Origin: Halovenus amylolytica
GTDB taxonomy: Archaea > Halobacteriota > Halobacteria > Halobacteriales > Haloarculaceae
Length of the DNA stretch: 64,000 nt
Assembly (NCBI GenBank): GCA_004015825.1
Contig: SAYS01000001.1
Span: 243,267 to 307,266, forward strand
Direction: 5' to 3'
In this document: piece after piece, positions 45,319-54,630 of the stretch
How positions within the stretch are numbered: position 1 is the stretch's first letter
How the letters are laid out: each line of letters opens with the position of its first letter
Made by a program: the position numbers and the translations under genes
The notes under the pieces: model-generated
What the model saw: only the letters and a program-made list of their open reading frames with translations
Databases searched by the model: none
What the model was told of the DNA's origin: nothing

Positions 45319-45999
45319 TCAGCTGTCGAGAAATGCTCTGACGAGTTTCGTCTCCGCCGCATTCAGCCGCTGGGAGACTGCCGACTCGGAGATCGACAGT
45401 CTCTCCGCCAGCGCGGCGAGATCTGTCTGTCTGGGCGTGTCGTAGTAGCCGTCCTCGCGCGCGATTTTGAGTGCCGTCTCCTGTTTTTTTGTGATCCCGT
45501 CGACACAGATCTCCATCGTCGCGTCGGCTTCCTGCCCGCGGATGAGCCAGTCGATCGATACCGCTGCCTCGACCGCCCGGAGCCCATCCAGCAACTCCTT
45601 CAGTGTCTCTCTGGTCCGGACTGTCACGACAGCGACGACCGAACCGGATCGGACACCCTTGATGTTGGGGATACAGTCGTACTCCTCGAAGACGGGACAG
45701 ATGCATTTCGAGTGCACCGAGGATTTCAGGTATTTCCGCTGCTGATCGGGCTCTGTGAGCGTGACTTCGGCGTGACACTCCCCGCACGTCTCCTGACTGC
45801 ACTCTCCCTCGGCTGTTCGATCGAAACAGGCTGCGGGTCGTTTGAGATCCTGCGTGAGCGATTCGACGTCGGCTCCCTGGTTGACGACAGCGCAGTTCGA
45901 ATCCGGGTGTGGTTCGATCACCAGCTGTGCCCGGAGCATCTCGTCGCTGTTTGGCGTTGCCGCCCGGGAGATCCCGTCGTCCGTCTCTGCCCGTGACAT
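45319..45999 (-). CDS. Bacterio-opsin-activator-type HTH regulator with cysteine-rich sensor half
   Basis: A 226-residue regulator. The N-terminal half has many cysteines (ACFDRTAEGECSQETCGECH, then SKCICPVFEEYDCIP), which could hold a metal or an iron-sulfur cluster and make it a redox or oxygen sensor. The C-terminal HTH_10 follows: ITKKQETALKIAREDGYYD, then RLSISESAVSQRLNAAE. Such cysteine-bearing regulators in haloarchaea often control respiratory molybdoenzymes. It sits directly downstream of the molybdate/tungstate transporter on the same strand. ATG at 45999 is preferred. Confidence 0.85.
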   Translation of the reverse strand: MSRAETDDGISRAATPNSDEMLRAQLVIEPHPDSNCAVVNQGADVESLTQDLKRPAACFDRTAEGECSQETCGECHAEVTLTEPDQQRKYLKSSVHSKCICPVFEEYDCIPNIKGVRSGSVVAVVTVRTRETLKELLDGLRAVEAAVSIDWLIRGQEADATMEICVDGITKKQETALKIAREDGYYDTPRQTDLAALAERLSISESAVSQRLNAAETKLVRAFLDS

Positions 46000-46085
46000 A
46001 TCGGAAGCTACCGCTGCTCGTCGTATAATACCGGCCCTGATTCCAATTCGATGGGAATCGCTGCGGTCGTGTTCCGAACTGGCGA

Positions 46086-47195
46086 TCAGCCGTCGGTGGC
46101 GTTCTCGGCCCGGCTGGCTGTCGACACACACAGCCGGGAGTCGCCAGCGAACCCGAACACTGCATCCGGGTCGATTCCCGCCGTAACTGTCTCACCGACT
46201 GCGACGTTCGGGAACCCGTCGGTCGCGATCCGGAGTTGCCCACCAGCTGTGGTCTCGATAGTGACGGTACTCCGTTCACCGCTGTGTGTGATGTCAGTAA
46301 CCTCTCCGTCGACGGAAATTCCTGTCGACGGCTCGACGCGCACCGCATCTGGCCGACAGTACAGCCGGAACCGGTCACCCACCGAGGGCACGTCGCCGAC
46401 TCCCTCTGAATCGACCGCACCGAGTTCGAACCGGTAGCCAGCCCACTCCACGACGAGCGGTGATCTCTCGACGATCGTCCCCGGGAGCGTCGAAACCGAG
46501 CCGAGAAACCTGGTGACGAATCTGTTTGGTGGCTGCTCGTAGAGCGCTTCGGGCGTGCCGACAGCGACACACGCCCCCTCGTTCAGTACCGCGATCCGAT
46601 CGGAGAGTGTGAGTGCCTCGCTTTGATCGTGGGTGACGTACACCGTCGTCACGTTCGTCTCCTCGTGGATCCGGCTGATCTCGGCGCGCATCTCCCGGCG
46701 GAGCTGTCGATCCAGTCCTGTCAGTGGCTCGTCGAGCAACAGGACGTCGGGTTCGTAGACGAGCGCCCGCGCGAGTTCGATCCGGCGGCGCTGTCCGCCG
46801 CTCAACTGCTCCGGGTAGCTGTCTGCGTAGTCACTCATTCCCACGAGAGAGAGAAACTGATCGATTCGCGTCTCCCGGTCCCAGTCCCCCTCGTGGGGGC
46901 CGAGTGCGTACGCGACGTTCTCCCGGGCGGTCATATGCTCGAATAACGCGTCCTGCTGGAAGACGATCCCGAGTGACCGATCTTCCGGCGGAACGTCTGT
47001 CAGATCGGTGCCTTCGAGGGCGATACTGCCTGCTGTCGGGGTGACGTGGCCAGCGATCGACAGCAGTGTCGTCGTTTTCCCGCTGCCAGAGGGGCCGAGG
47101 ATGGTGCAAAACTCGCCGTCGTCGATCGACAGTGACAGCTCGTCGATGGCCCGCTCGTCGCCGTACTGTTTCGTCAGATTCCTGATTTCGAGCAT
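46086..47195 (-). CDS. Molybdate/tungstate-type ABC transporter ATPase
   Basis: A 369-residue ATPase of an oxyanion importer. Walker A is GPSGSGKTT (residues 34-42), the signature is LSGGQRRR, Walker B is VLLLDEPLTGLD, and the C-terminal 110 residues form a TOBE-like domain, as in ModC/WtpC. Sulfate or spermidine-type systems also use this layout, but the neighbouring ModE-like regulator favours molybdate or tungstate. The ATG shares one base with the permease stop (TAATG). Confidence 0.88.
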   Translation of the reverse strand: MLEIRNLTKQYGDERAIDELSLSIDDGEFCTILGPSGSGKTTTLLSIAGHVTPTAGSIALEGTDLTDVPPEDRSLGIVFQQDALFEHMTARENVAYALGPHEGDWDRETRIDQFLSLVGMSDYADSYPEQLSGGQRRRIELARALVYEPDVLLLDEPLTGLDRQLRREMRAEISRIHEETNVTTVYVTHDQSEALTLSDRIAVLNEGACVAVGTPEALYEQPPNRFVTRFLGSVSTLPGTIVERSPLVVEWAGYRFELGAVDSEGVGDVPSVGDRFRLYCRPDAVRVEPSTGISVDGEVTDITHSGERSTVTIETTAGGQLRIATDGFPNVAVGETVTAGIDPDAVFGFAGDSRLCVSTASRAENATDG

Positions 47196-47998
47196 TATGC
47201 TGTCGAGAGTCGGCCTGCGTACTGTGTGAGGAGAATGACGACGAGACTGATCGCGAGCAGCGCCACGGCGAGTGGGACCGTCGCCACAGGGCCACCGGTC
47301 TGGAACTCGAACCAGATCTGGGTCGGCATCGTCCGAGGGTTGTTCGCGATCATCAACACCGCGCCGAACTCGCCGATTGCCCGCGCGAACGTCAGGACGA
47401 CACCCGCGAGGACCATCTTTCCGGCCAGCGGTACAGAGACGTGCAGGAAGGTCCGGACCGGGCTGTAGCCCATCGACCGGGAGGCGTACTCCAGTCGCCG
47501 GTCGACCGAGGCGAACCCTGCCCGTGCCGTGATGACGACGAATGGTGCGGCGACGAACAGCTGTGCGAGGACGATCCCCGCGAGGCTGCTCGTCAGCGGG
47601 AGCCCGCGGGCGGCGAAGAAGCTACCGACCGTGGTGAACTGCCCGATCCCTGTCAGCAACATCGCGCCCGCGACAACTGGTGGCAACACCAGCGGCAGGA
47701 CGACCAGCGCCTCGACCAGTCGTTTGCCACGGAACGAGTGTCTCGCGAGCACGTACGCCAGCGGGACGCCGAAGATAGCTGCGAGTACGGTCGCCACTGG
47801 CGCCGTTAGCAGTGAGTGTCGGATCGCATCCGCCGCGGCAGGCTCGGACAGTGCCGGGAGGATCGACGAGCGCCGACTCCACTGGAGGAAGGCCAGAAAG
47901 GGAAAGAGCAGATAGGCCAGCAACACGACCGACAGCAGTACGAAGAGTCCACCCCCACGCCACTGGAACCGGCGCTGGCCGACGCTCGCTCCCGCCAT
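47195..47998 (-). CDS. Molybdate/tungstate-type ABC transporter permease
   Basis: A 267-residue permease with six membrane helices. The EAA loop, which contacts the ATPase, reads ASRSMGYSPVRTFLHVSVPL. The FARAIGEFGAVLMIANNP segment is typical of the ModB/WtpB group. Two bases separate it from the binding protein gene upstream, and it overlaps the ATPase gene downstream, so the three form one operon. Confidence 0.92.
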   Translation of the reverse strand: MAGASVGQRRFQWRGGGLFVLLSVVLLAYLLFPFLAFLQWSRRSSILPALSEPAAADAIRHSLLTAPVATVLAAIFGVPLAYVLARHSFRGKRLVEALVVLPLVLPPVVAGAMLLTGIGQFTTVGSFFAARGLPLTSSLAGIVLAQLFVAAPFVVITARAGFASVDRRLEYASRSMGYSPVRTFLHVSVPLAGKMVLAGVVLTFARAIGEFGAVLMIANNPRTMPTQIWFEFQTGGPVATVPLAVALLAISLVVILLTQYAGRLSTA

Positions 47999-48000
47999 CG

Positions 48001-48933
48001 TTAGCCGCCACCCTGTACACGTCTGGTGATCGATGATGGACTCGAACCGTGGCTCCGGGGTAGTCGGCCGGGAACCCGGAGACCGAGAGCTTCGAGTCGG
48101 TCCTGGCTGTCGAGCAGAAAAGAGACGAACTCCTGGCCCCGTTCGGGGTTGTCCGCACCGTCGAGTACCGTCGCGTTGTACGACATCGGCGAGCCACGCG
48201 CAGTGTAGCCGTCGTCGGTGGTATACGACACAGTACTGTAGTAGTCGGCCTCGGCGGGATTGGAGAAGTTCAGCTCGTCGGGTAACTCGTAGAAGGGCAG
48301 CCCGTGATCGACAGCCATGTTTCGGTAGGAGATTGCGACTGCCCGATCGCCGGTCTCGATGCCTGCGAGCAGTCTGGGCTCGTCGGGTTCGCGGTAGGCG
48401 CCTTCGCTAACCTCCCGCCGTAGTCCCTCGACGCCGTAGTACTCCTCGGCAAGTTCGAGCATCTGAATCGCCCGGTAGCCAAGCGGGTCCAGTTCCGGTT
48501 CGCTCATCGCCACTGCGCCATCCGGTGCGGATCGCAACACCTCGTACCAGGGTTCGTCGCTTTCGAGTCGGCTGCCGAGATCAGTCTCCGGGCTGTACGC
48601 CAGCCCCAGTTCGTTCGCCGCGAAGACGACGTCCCAGGCGGTAAAGTCCGGATAGAGTCTGTCGCGCAACATCTGTACGTCCGCACTCACTGCCACGTCG
48701 GGGTATCTCGTCCCGTCTTCGATCATCTGCATGACCACTGTCGAACCGTGATACTCCCCTTCGACCGTTGCCTGTCGGTCCGCAGCAAACTCCTCGCCGA
48801 GTTCTTCGAGTGCGACAGCGAGACTCCCCGCTGCGAGTACCGAGAGACGCTCGTCGCCGGAGAGACAGCCGGCAGCGCCGACGACACTGCTCCCCAGCAC
48901 CCCCAGAAACGTGCGACGAGAGCGTTGTTTCAT
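48001..48933 (-). CDS. Extracellular tungstate/molybdate-type binding lipoprotein
   Basis: A 310-residue substrate-binding protein. The signal RRTFLGVLGSSVVGAAGC is a twin-arginine signal with a lipobox cysteine at residue 23, so it is exported folded and lipid-anchored. The mature start LSVLAAGSLAVALEELGEEF and YHGSTVVMQMIEDG match the ModA/WtpA group, where the early serine contacts the oxyanion. The WtpA type (tungstate) is favoured in archaea. An ATATTTATG box at 48967-48975 fits a promoter. It is the first gene of the transporter operon. Confidence 0.9.
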   Translation of the reverse strand: MKQRSRRTFLGVLGSSVVGAAGCLSGDERLSVLAAGSLAVALEELGEEFAADRQATVEGEYHGSTVVMQMIEDGTRYPDVAVSADVQMLRDRLYPDFTAWDVVFAANELGLAYSPETDLGSRLESDEPWYEVLRSAPDGAVAMSEPELDPLGYRAIQMLELAEEYYGVEGLRREVSEGAYREPDEPRLLAGIETGDRAVAISYRNMAVDHGLPFYELPDELNFSNPAEADYYSTVSYTTDDGYTARGSPMSYNATVLDGADNPERGQEFVSFLLDSQDRLEALGLRVPGRLPRSHGSSPSSITRRVQGGG

Positions 48934-49045
48934 TGAAGATATAACGGTCTTGTTCGGGGACTGGCATAAATATTTCCGTTACCCTTCAAACTCTTAGTAA
49001 CCAAAATCAACTAGCAGGCCGTCAGCGCAGTCGACCTCTTCTCGG

Positions 49046-49113
49046 ACTGGTGGCTGTACATTCGGACAGATCCCACGTGGGGTCGAAATCCTTCAGTTTC
49101 TCACAGCCACCAG
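49046..49113. repeat. Short inverted-repeat element, CTGGTGGCTGTA form, copy 4 of the family
   Basis: A 68-base element with ends ACTGGTGGCTGTACATTCGG and, opposite, TTCTCACAGCCACCAG. Read on the minus strand it shares GAGAAACTGAAGGAT with the purB copy. It lies between the transporter operon and the ModE-like gene, in their common upstream region, where it could alter control of both. Confidence 0.82.
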
Positions 49114-49170
49114 GCTCACGAGACACAGCCGTGACGCAACCGTTTTGTCGTGTGCACAACAGGATCGAAT

Positions 49171-49905
49171 ATGGCCCCAGAACGTGGGACAGAGGATCCT
49201 TCCGCCGAGATCGATCCGGCGTTCGAGGCAGAACTGCACGCAGATGGCGTCACCTTCGACGGAGAAGATGCCACGCTGCTTCGGACCATCGACGAAACGG
49301 GCTCGCTCAACGCGGCGACTGATCGCCTCGGCCGCTCGTACTCCCGGACACACGAGCGTATCGACGCTCTGGAGGCAGCCTTTGGCCCGCTGGTCGAACC
49401 GGAACGCGGCGGCAGCGGCGGCGGGGGCACCGAGTTGACCGCCCGCACACGAACACTTCTCGCCAGGTTCGAACGGCTCAGGACGGAGTTTTCCGGCGTC
49501 ACGGCCGTCGAGGAGACGGTCTACGAGGGCGTTGTCGTCGACAGAGACGGCGAAATTGCCACCGTTCAGACGGCGGCTGGCGAACTCGGGGCGATTACAC
49601 CGCCCGAGACGGAGGCCGTACAGGTCACGATCCGTGCCGATACAGTGACACTGCACAGCCAGGCCGAGGCCCCGACGTCGGCCGGTACGAGCGCCCGGAA
49701 CCAGTTTGCGGGCACAGTGGAGACAGTCGACGAACGCGAGTCTGTCGTCTCTGTGGGTGTGGATATCGGGGCCGAGCAGCCGCTGACTGCGCTGGTCACA
49801 CAGGGGAGTGCCGCGGAACTCGGGCTGACGGCCGGCGCGTCTGTCGTCGCCTCGTTCAAAACGACAGCGACGCGGGCGACACCTCGCCAGCAGCCGGAGG
49901 CGTGA
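49171..49905 (+). CDS. ModE-like molybdate/tungstate-responsive regulator
   Basis: A 244-residue regulator. The N-terminal LysR-type HTH (LLRTIDETGSLNAATDRLGRSYSRTHERIDALE, in parts) matches ModE proteins. It is followed by two mop/TOBE-like domains (about residues 115-165 and 175-238), each of which should bind an oxyanion, as in ModE. It is divergent from the transporter operon and probably represses it when molybdate or tungstate is plentiful. ATG at 49171; its TGA abuts a short inverted-repeat element. Confidence 0.88.
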   Translation: MAPERGTEDPSAEIDPAFEAELHADGVTFDGEDATLLRTIDETGSLNAATDRLGRSYSRTHERIDALEAAFGPLVEPERGGSGGGGTELTARTRTLLARFERLRTEFSGVTAVEETVYEGVVVDRDGEIATVQTAAGELGAITPPETEAVQVTIRADTVTLHSQAEAPTSAGTSARNQFAGTVETVDERESVVSVGVDIGAEQPLTALVTQGSAAELGLTAGASVVASFKTTATRATPRQQPEA

Positions 49906-50015
49906 TAGTGATTGTTGCGGTTATTTTCGCGACCACGTCACAAATATCGATGTTTCACAGCGCCTATCTGATATTTTCTTTCACTGTGGCGGTAAAGACT
50001 CGCAACAATCACTAT
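49905..50015. repeat. Short inverted-repeat element, GTGATTATTGCG family, copy 3
   Basis: A 111-base element with ends ATAGTGATTGTTGCG and CGCAACAATCACTAT, exact complements. It is inverted relative to the copies at 10836 and 16093. It begins at the last base of the ModE-like gene's TGA and ends eight bases before the kinase gene's stop, so it fills the whole space between two convergent genes. Confidence 0.88.
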
Positions 50016-50022
50016 GAGCCGT

Positions 50023-50823
50023 TCAGTTGCTGGCCCGTTTGTCGAGTTCTCCTTTGATCGCTACTGCATCGAAGTCGTGATCCGGGCGGATGTTGACGAA
50101 ATCAAGGAACCGTTGTGCACTGGTGAGGATCTCGGGGTCGTAGACCTCGGCGGCGATCTCGACTGTCCGTCGCGGGCCGATCAGCGGTTCCAGCGCCGCG
50201 AGCGCACAGGCGATGTCGTAGGCGCGGGCGTCGTCGATCCCGGCCGAACTCACTTTCGTCGCGTCGATAAAGTACAGTTCGTCGTCGGCGATCAGGACGT
50301 TCTCGCCGCGCAGATCGCCGTGGACGAGTTTTGCGTCGTGCATCTCGGCGAGTGACTCGAACAGGTCCGGCGCAAACCGTTCGACGTCGTCCGGATCCAG
50401 GCTGTCGATCGTCTCGTACTCCGGGAGATATTCGAGAACGACGACACCGTAGCCGTCGTGTTCGAACGCCTCCAGTGGCTCCGGTACGTTGACGCCGAGT
50501 TCGCGCATCTGCTGGGCCGCGTCGAGTTCGTGTTCGGCCATCCCGATCGGTGTCCCGAACCGCTCGAAAAACCCCTCGGAGCCGCTCGCGAAGACGCCGA
50601 GGTTCCGCCCGGTCGTCAACAGCCCGTGGACGAGCGTGTTCTGGCCGGTGATGATCTTGATGAAAAACTGCTCGTTGACCACCGCCGGCGTCGACAGCCA
50701 GTTGTCGGCATCCAGCCCCCGGACGCAGTCGAACTCCTCGCCGTGACGGTCGGCGGTCTCCGCCGCGATGGACTTTAGCTCTGCTTCGGGTATCTCACCA
50801 CGGAGGATGTCGCGAATCGCCAT
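50023..50823 (-). CDS. RIO/atypical serine-threonine kinase-like protein
   Basis: A 266-residue protein with a minimal protein kinase fold. The catalytic loop is LVHGDLRGENVLI, with the DFG position replaced by FIDATKV, as in RIO/Bud32-like kinases, and VNEQFFIKII supplies the ATP-side lysine. The N-terminal domain is helical. It is a haloarchaeal relative of RIO1/KdkA-type kinases. The target is unknown. The start is ATG at 50823, and the upstream sequence is AT-rich and promoter-like. Confidence 0.82.
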   Translation of the reverse strand: MAIRDILRGEIPEAELKSIAAETADRHGEEFDCVRGLDADNWLSTPAVVNEQFFIKIITGQNTLVHGLLTTGRNLGVFASGSEGFFERFGTPIGMAEHELDAAQQMRELGVNVPEPLEAFEHDGYGVVVLEYLPEYETIDSLDPDDVERFAPDLFESLAEMHDAKLVHGDLRGENVLIADDELYFIDATKVSSAGIDDARAYDIACALAALEPLIGPRRTVEIAAEVYDPEILTSAQRFLDFVNIRPDHDFDAVAIKGELDKRASN

Positions 50824-51068
50824 CTACACCTACTTTTTTGGCCCGGAGTATATAATCACGGTCGCTTTCTCTCGGACAGACAGGCTCCGGGCCGTGACTC
50901 TCTCACGAGTTTTGACTGTCGATTTGTTTCATATACCACGTCTTAAACTCCAAAATATTTAATATTTGGCGATTAAATGCTGGAATACCGCTATTTAACG
51001 GGGTGTTTTATACAACCCGTCCCCGCCGAATAACAAGGGTTAATTTCCGCGCGAGAGAAAGGAGAGTG

Positions 51069-53165
51069 ATGGGTGACCTATCTACGCTGTTCGCTCCACA
51101 GCGAGTAGCGGTCGTCGGTGCCTCCGACGAGGACGGAACTGTCGGACACGCCATAACGAGTAACTTGCTCTCCGAATTCGATGGGGAGACTGTCGCGGTC
51201 AACCCAAATCGGGAGGAGGTGCTCGGTCTCCGCTGCCACGACAGCGTCGCGGACGTCCCCGACGTCGACGTGGCGATCGTCGTCGTTCCGGCCCCGATCG
51301 CGTTGCAGGTCCTCCGGGAAGCGGCAGAAGCCGGTATCGAGGACGTCGTCGTAATCACGGCAGGGTTCAGCGAAGCCGGCGGTGATGGTTCCTCGCGCGA
51401 GTCCGAACTTCTCGCCATCGCGGAGGAGTACGACCTCAACGTCGTCGGGCCGAACTCGCTGGGTATCATGAGCACGAGCGTCGGCATGAACGCGACATTC
51501 GGCCCCCGGAGTGCCGACCCGGGCAATATCTCGTTTATGAGCCAATCGGGTGCGTTCATCACTGCCGTCCTCGACTGGGCGGCCGACCACGATATCGGCT
51601 TCCGGGACATCGTCTCACTCGGCAACAAGGCCGTCCTCGACGAGGTCGATTTCGTCGAACAGTGGGGGTCGGATCCCGACACTGACGTGATTCTCGGCTA
51701 CCTCGAAGACGTCAACGACGGCCAAGAGTTCATCGAAGCGGCCTACGAGGTGACCCGCGAGACGCCGATCGTCGCCGTGAAATCCGGCCGTACCGAGGCC
51801 GGCGCCTCCGCGGCCGCCTCACACACCGGCGCGATCGCGGGCAGTGATCAGGCCTACGAGGCGGGCTTCAAGCAGGCCGGTGTCCTGCGTGTCGAGTCCG
51901 TCCAGGAGCTGTTCGATTTTGCCTCGGTTCTCGACGGCCAGCCACTCCCGGACAACGAAGGTGTCGCCATCGTCACGAACGCCGGCGGCCCGGGTGTGAT
52001 GACCACAGACGCTGTCGGGGACTCGCGACTGCAACTCGCGGATTTCGAGGAGTCGACGCTGGACGAACTCTCCGACTCGCTGCCCGAGGAGTCGAACATC
52101 TTCAACCCAGTCGACGTGATCGGTGACGCGACAGTCGAGCGGTTCTCGACGGCCATCGAGATCGCACTCGCCGATCCAGGGGTCGGGATGGTCGTGGTGC
52201 TCGCCTGTCCCACCGCCACCCTCTCGTTCGAGGGGCTGGCCGACGAGACGGTTCGACTCCAGGCGGAGTACGGGACACCGATCGCCGCGACGTTGATGGG
52301 TGGCTCCGCGACGGAACCGGCCGCCGACAAGCTCCGCGAGGCGGGCATTCCGACCTACTTCGATCCGGCGCGGGCCGTCAACAGTCTCGATGCGCTCGCC
52401 GAGTACGCCGAGATCAAACGCCGCGACCGTATCGAAGCGACCACGTTCGACGTCGACCAGGCCCGCGCACGCGAGATCCTCGAATCGGCCGTCGACCGTG
52501 GACGGACACAGCTCGGTGTCGAATCGATGGAACTGCTCGACGCCTACGGTATCCCGACACCACAGGGCGAGGTCGTCGACAGCCCGGGCGATGCCGAACG
52601 CATCGCCGGGGAGATCGAGGGCGACGTCGTGATGAAAATCGTCAGCCCGGATATCTCACATAAATCCGATATCGGTGGTGTCGAGGTCGGCGTCGCCCAG
52701 GAAGACGTCCGGGACAGCTACGAGGATATCGTCGTCAGGGCGCGCAACTACCAGCCTGACGCCTCGATCGTCGGCGTCCAGGTCCAGGAGATGGTCGATC
52801 TCGACACCGGGACGGAGACCATCGTCGGCGTCTCCCGCGATCCACAGTTCGGTCCGCTCGTGATGTTCGGACTCGGGGGTATCTTCGTCGAGGTGATGGA
52901 AGACACCTCGTTCCGCGTCGCGCCGGTCGCCGAACCGGAAGTCCGGGAGATGTTCGACGAGATCAAATCTGCGCCGCTGTTGCGCGGTGCCCGCGGGCGC
53001 GAACCCGCAGATCTCGACGCGCTCGTCGAGACGATCCAGCGGGTCTCACAGCTCGTCACCGACTTTCCGGCGATCACGGAACTGGATATCAACCCCGTCG
53101 TCGCGATGCCGGACGGCGTTGCAGCGATCGATCTACGGCTGACACTCGACCAGGAGAAACTATGA
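51069..53165 (+). CDS. ADP-forming acetate/acyl-CoA synthetase, alpha-beta fusion
   Basis: An ADP-forming acyl-CoA synthetase that makes ATP from acetyl-CoA (or another acyl-CoA), ADP and phosphate, the route by which haloarchaea form acetate. The 698 residues fuse alpha and beta subunits. The first half has CoA-binding VAVVGASDEDGT and the phosphohistidine His252 in ASHTGAIAGSD. The second half is an ATP-grasp domain (from about residue 480) with VVMKIVSPDISHKSDIGGV. GGAGAG lies just upstream of ATG 51069. It overlaps the next gene by four bases. The acyl preference cannot be read. Confidence 0.93.
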   Translation: MGDLSTLFAPQRVAVVGASDEDGTVGHAITSNLLSEFDGETVAVNPNREEVLGLRCHDSVADVPDVDVAIVVVPAPIALQVLREAAEAGIEDVVVITAGFSEAGGDGSSRESELLAIAEEYDLNVVGPNSLGIMSTSVGMNATFGPRSADPGNISFMSQSGAFITAVLDWAADHDIGFRDIVSLGNKAVLDEVDFVEQWGSDPDTDVILGYLEDVNDGQEFIEAAYEVTRETPIVAVKSGRTEAGASAAASHTGAIAGSDQAYEAGFKQAGVLRVESVQELFDFASVLDGQPLPDNEGVAIVTNAGGPGVMTTDAVGDSRLQLADFEESTLDELSDSLPEESNIFNPVDVIGDATVERFSTAIEIALADPGVGMVVVLACPTATLSFEGLADETVRLQAEYGTPIAATLMGGSATEPAADKLREAGIPTYFDPARAVNSLDALAEYAEIKRRDRIEATTFDVDQARAREILESAVDRGRTQLGVESMELLDAYGIPTPQGEVVDSPGDAERIAGEIEGDVVMKIVSPDISHKSDIGGVEVGVAQEDVRDSYEDIVVRARNYQPDASIVGVQVQEMVDLDTGTETIVGVSRDPQFGPLVMFGLGGIFVEVMEDTSFRVAPVAEPEVREMFDEIKSAPLLRGARGREPADLDALVETIQRVSQLVTDFPAITELDINPVVAMPDGVAAIDLRLTLDQEKL

Positions 53166-54226
53166 CAACGCTACTCGTCACGTCGACCAGCGGAGGTACA
53201 GGAAAAACAGCGATCACGGTTGCGCTGGGACAGCTCGCACGGAAGCAGGGGGCGACTGTCGGCTACATGAAACCGAAGGGGACGAATCTGGAGAGTGCAG
53301 TCGGGAAGACCCGCGACGAGGATCCGATGATCGCACGCCAGCTGCTCGATCTCGACGCCGAGATGCACCAGCTCGAACCGGTCGTCTACTCGCCAACCTT
53401 CGTCCAGGAGGCGATCCGGGGCCGTGCGGATCCGGCCGAACTCCGGGCCGACATCGAGACCAACTTCGCCGATCTCGCCGCCGACACCGACATCATGCTG
53501 CTGGAGGGGTCGGATCACCACTTCACCGGCGGGACCGTCGGTCTCACCGACGCCGACATTGCCGAGCTACTCGATGCCGAGGTACTGCTCGTCAGTGAGT
53601 ACACCGAAGCTGTCGACGTCGACGAGGTGATCGCCTCGGGCAAGGAGTTCGGTGACCGACTGGCTGGGGTGTTGTTCAACGACGTCTCGCCGGACAGATA
53701 CGACGAACTCGTCGAGGATGCGATGCCGTTTCTGGACGGCAAGGGGATCAACAGCGTCGGTGCCGTCCCACACGACGAACAGCTGGGTGGCAAAACCGTC
53801 TCGGAGCTCGCAGATGGGATCGGTGCGGAGCTGCTGACGCCGGAGCTTCCCGACGATGGCCGGATCGAACGGTTCGTCGTCGGCGCGATGGGGAGTTCGG
53901 AGGCGCTCAAACAGCTCCGGCGAACCCGGAACGCGGCGGTCATCACCGGCGGCGACCGCTCCGATATCCAGGCTGCTGCGATGCAGTCTTCCGGCGTCGG
54001 CTGTGTCGTTCTCACCGGTGGATATCGCCCCTCCAACGCCGTGCTCGGCGAGGCGACGAGCAACAACGTCCCGATCATGCTCGTCCAGTCGGATACGCGA
54101 ACCACGATCGACCGGACGGAGTCGGTGCTCGGCTCGGGCCGGACACGGACACCGGAGACGGTCGAACGGATGGCAGACCTGCTCTCTGACAGCGTCGATG
54201 TCGAATCGGTACTCGGACTCGATTGA
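53162..54226 (+). CDS. Phosphotransacetylase N-terminal-like protein (BioD-like P-loop plus DRTGG)
   Basis: A 354-residue protein whose N-terminal half is a dethiobiotin-synthetase-like P-loop domain (TSTSGGTGKTA, P-loop at residues 10-16) and whose C-terminal half is a DRTGG domain. This is the regulatory N-terminal part of long bacterial phosphate acetyltransferases, without the catalytic domain. It overlaps the acyl-CoA synthetase gene (ATGA), so a role in controlling acetyl-CoA/acetate flux is likely. No catalytic activity is claimed. Confidence 0.88.
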   Translation: MTTLLVTSTSGGTGKTAITVALGQLARKQGATVGYMKPKGTNLESAVGKTRDEDPMIARQLLDLDAEMHQLEPVVYSPTFVQEAIRGRADPAELRADIETNFADLAADTDIMLLEGSDHHFTGGTVGLTDADIAELLDAEVLLVSEYTEAVDVDEVIASGKEFGDRLAGVLFNDVSPDRYDELVEDAMPFLDGKGINSVGAVPHDEQLGGKTVSELADGIGAELLTPELPDDGRIERFVVGAMGSSEALKQLRRTRNAAVITGGDRSDIQAAAMQSSGVGCVVLTGGYRPSNAVLGEATSNNVPIMLVQSDTRTTIDRTESVLGSGRTRTPETVERMADLLSDSVDVESVLGLD

Positions 54227-54630
54227 TACTCACTCTCTTTGATATGTCGCGGAAATAACTGCTGATCTGTTGTCCGTGAAATCAAAAATGATAGCCTCCA
54301 CTCCACTTATGATGCTACAACGTATAGCTCACAGTGGAGCCATTCTGGCTCCGTAGTGTCACACGCTGGGGGGTTCACCCCCATTTTCCCTTTCCGAGTA
54401 GCCGAGAGCTGGCAGTCTCCCGTTCTCATTCAGTGGAATGTCGCCCCGAATGTAGCTGTGATATATTCGTGAAGTGATACGAGATGCCGCGACAGCGACG
54501 GCTGGGGCCCCAAGTTCGATATTCCGAGCGTTTTGCCGGTGAAAATTGCCGGTTTTGGCCCGTCTCCCGTCAGACAGTGCCATCATTTAGGAAAAGATTA
54601 ATGTAACCATCAACAGAACTGAAGCGATAG
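54227..54630. other. Gene-poor spacer with possible decayed coding sequence
   Basis: About 400 bases between the DRTGG gene and the HalX regulator. A minus-strand frame (54359-54586, 75 codons) has AT-richer codons than its neighbours and no recognised family; it could be a decayed mobile-element fragment. A short inverted repeat (CTCCAC with GTGGAG, about 54302-54341) may form a terminator hairpin. Nothing else is supported. Confidence 0.35.
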
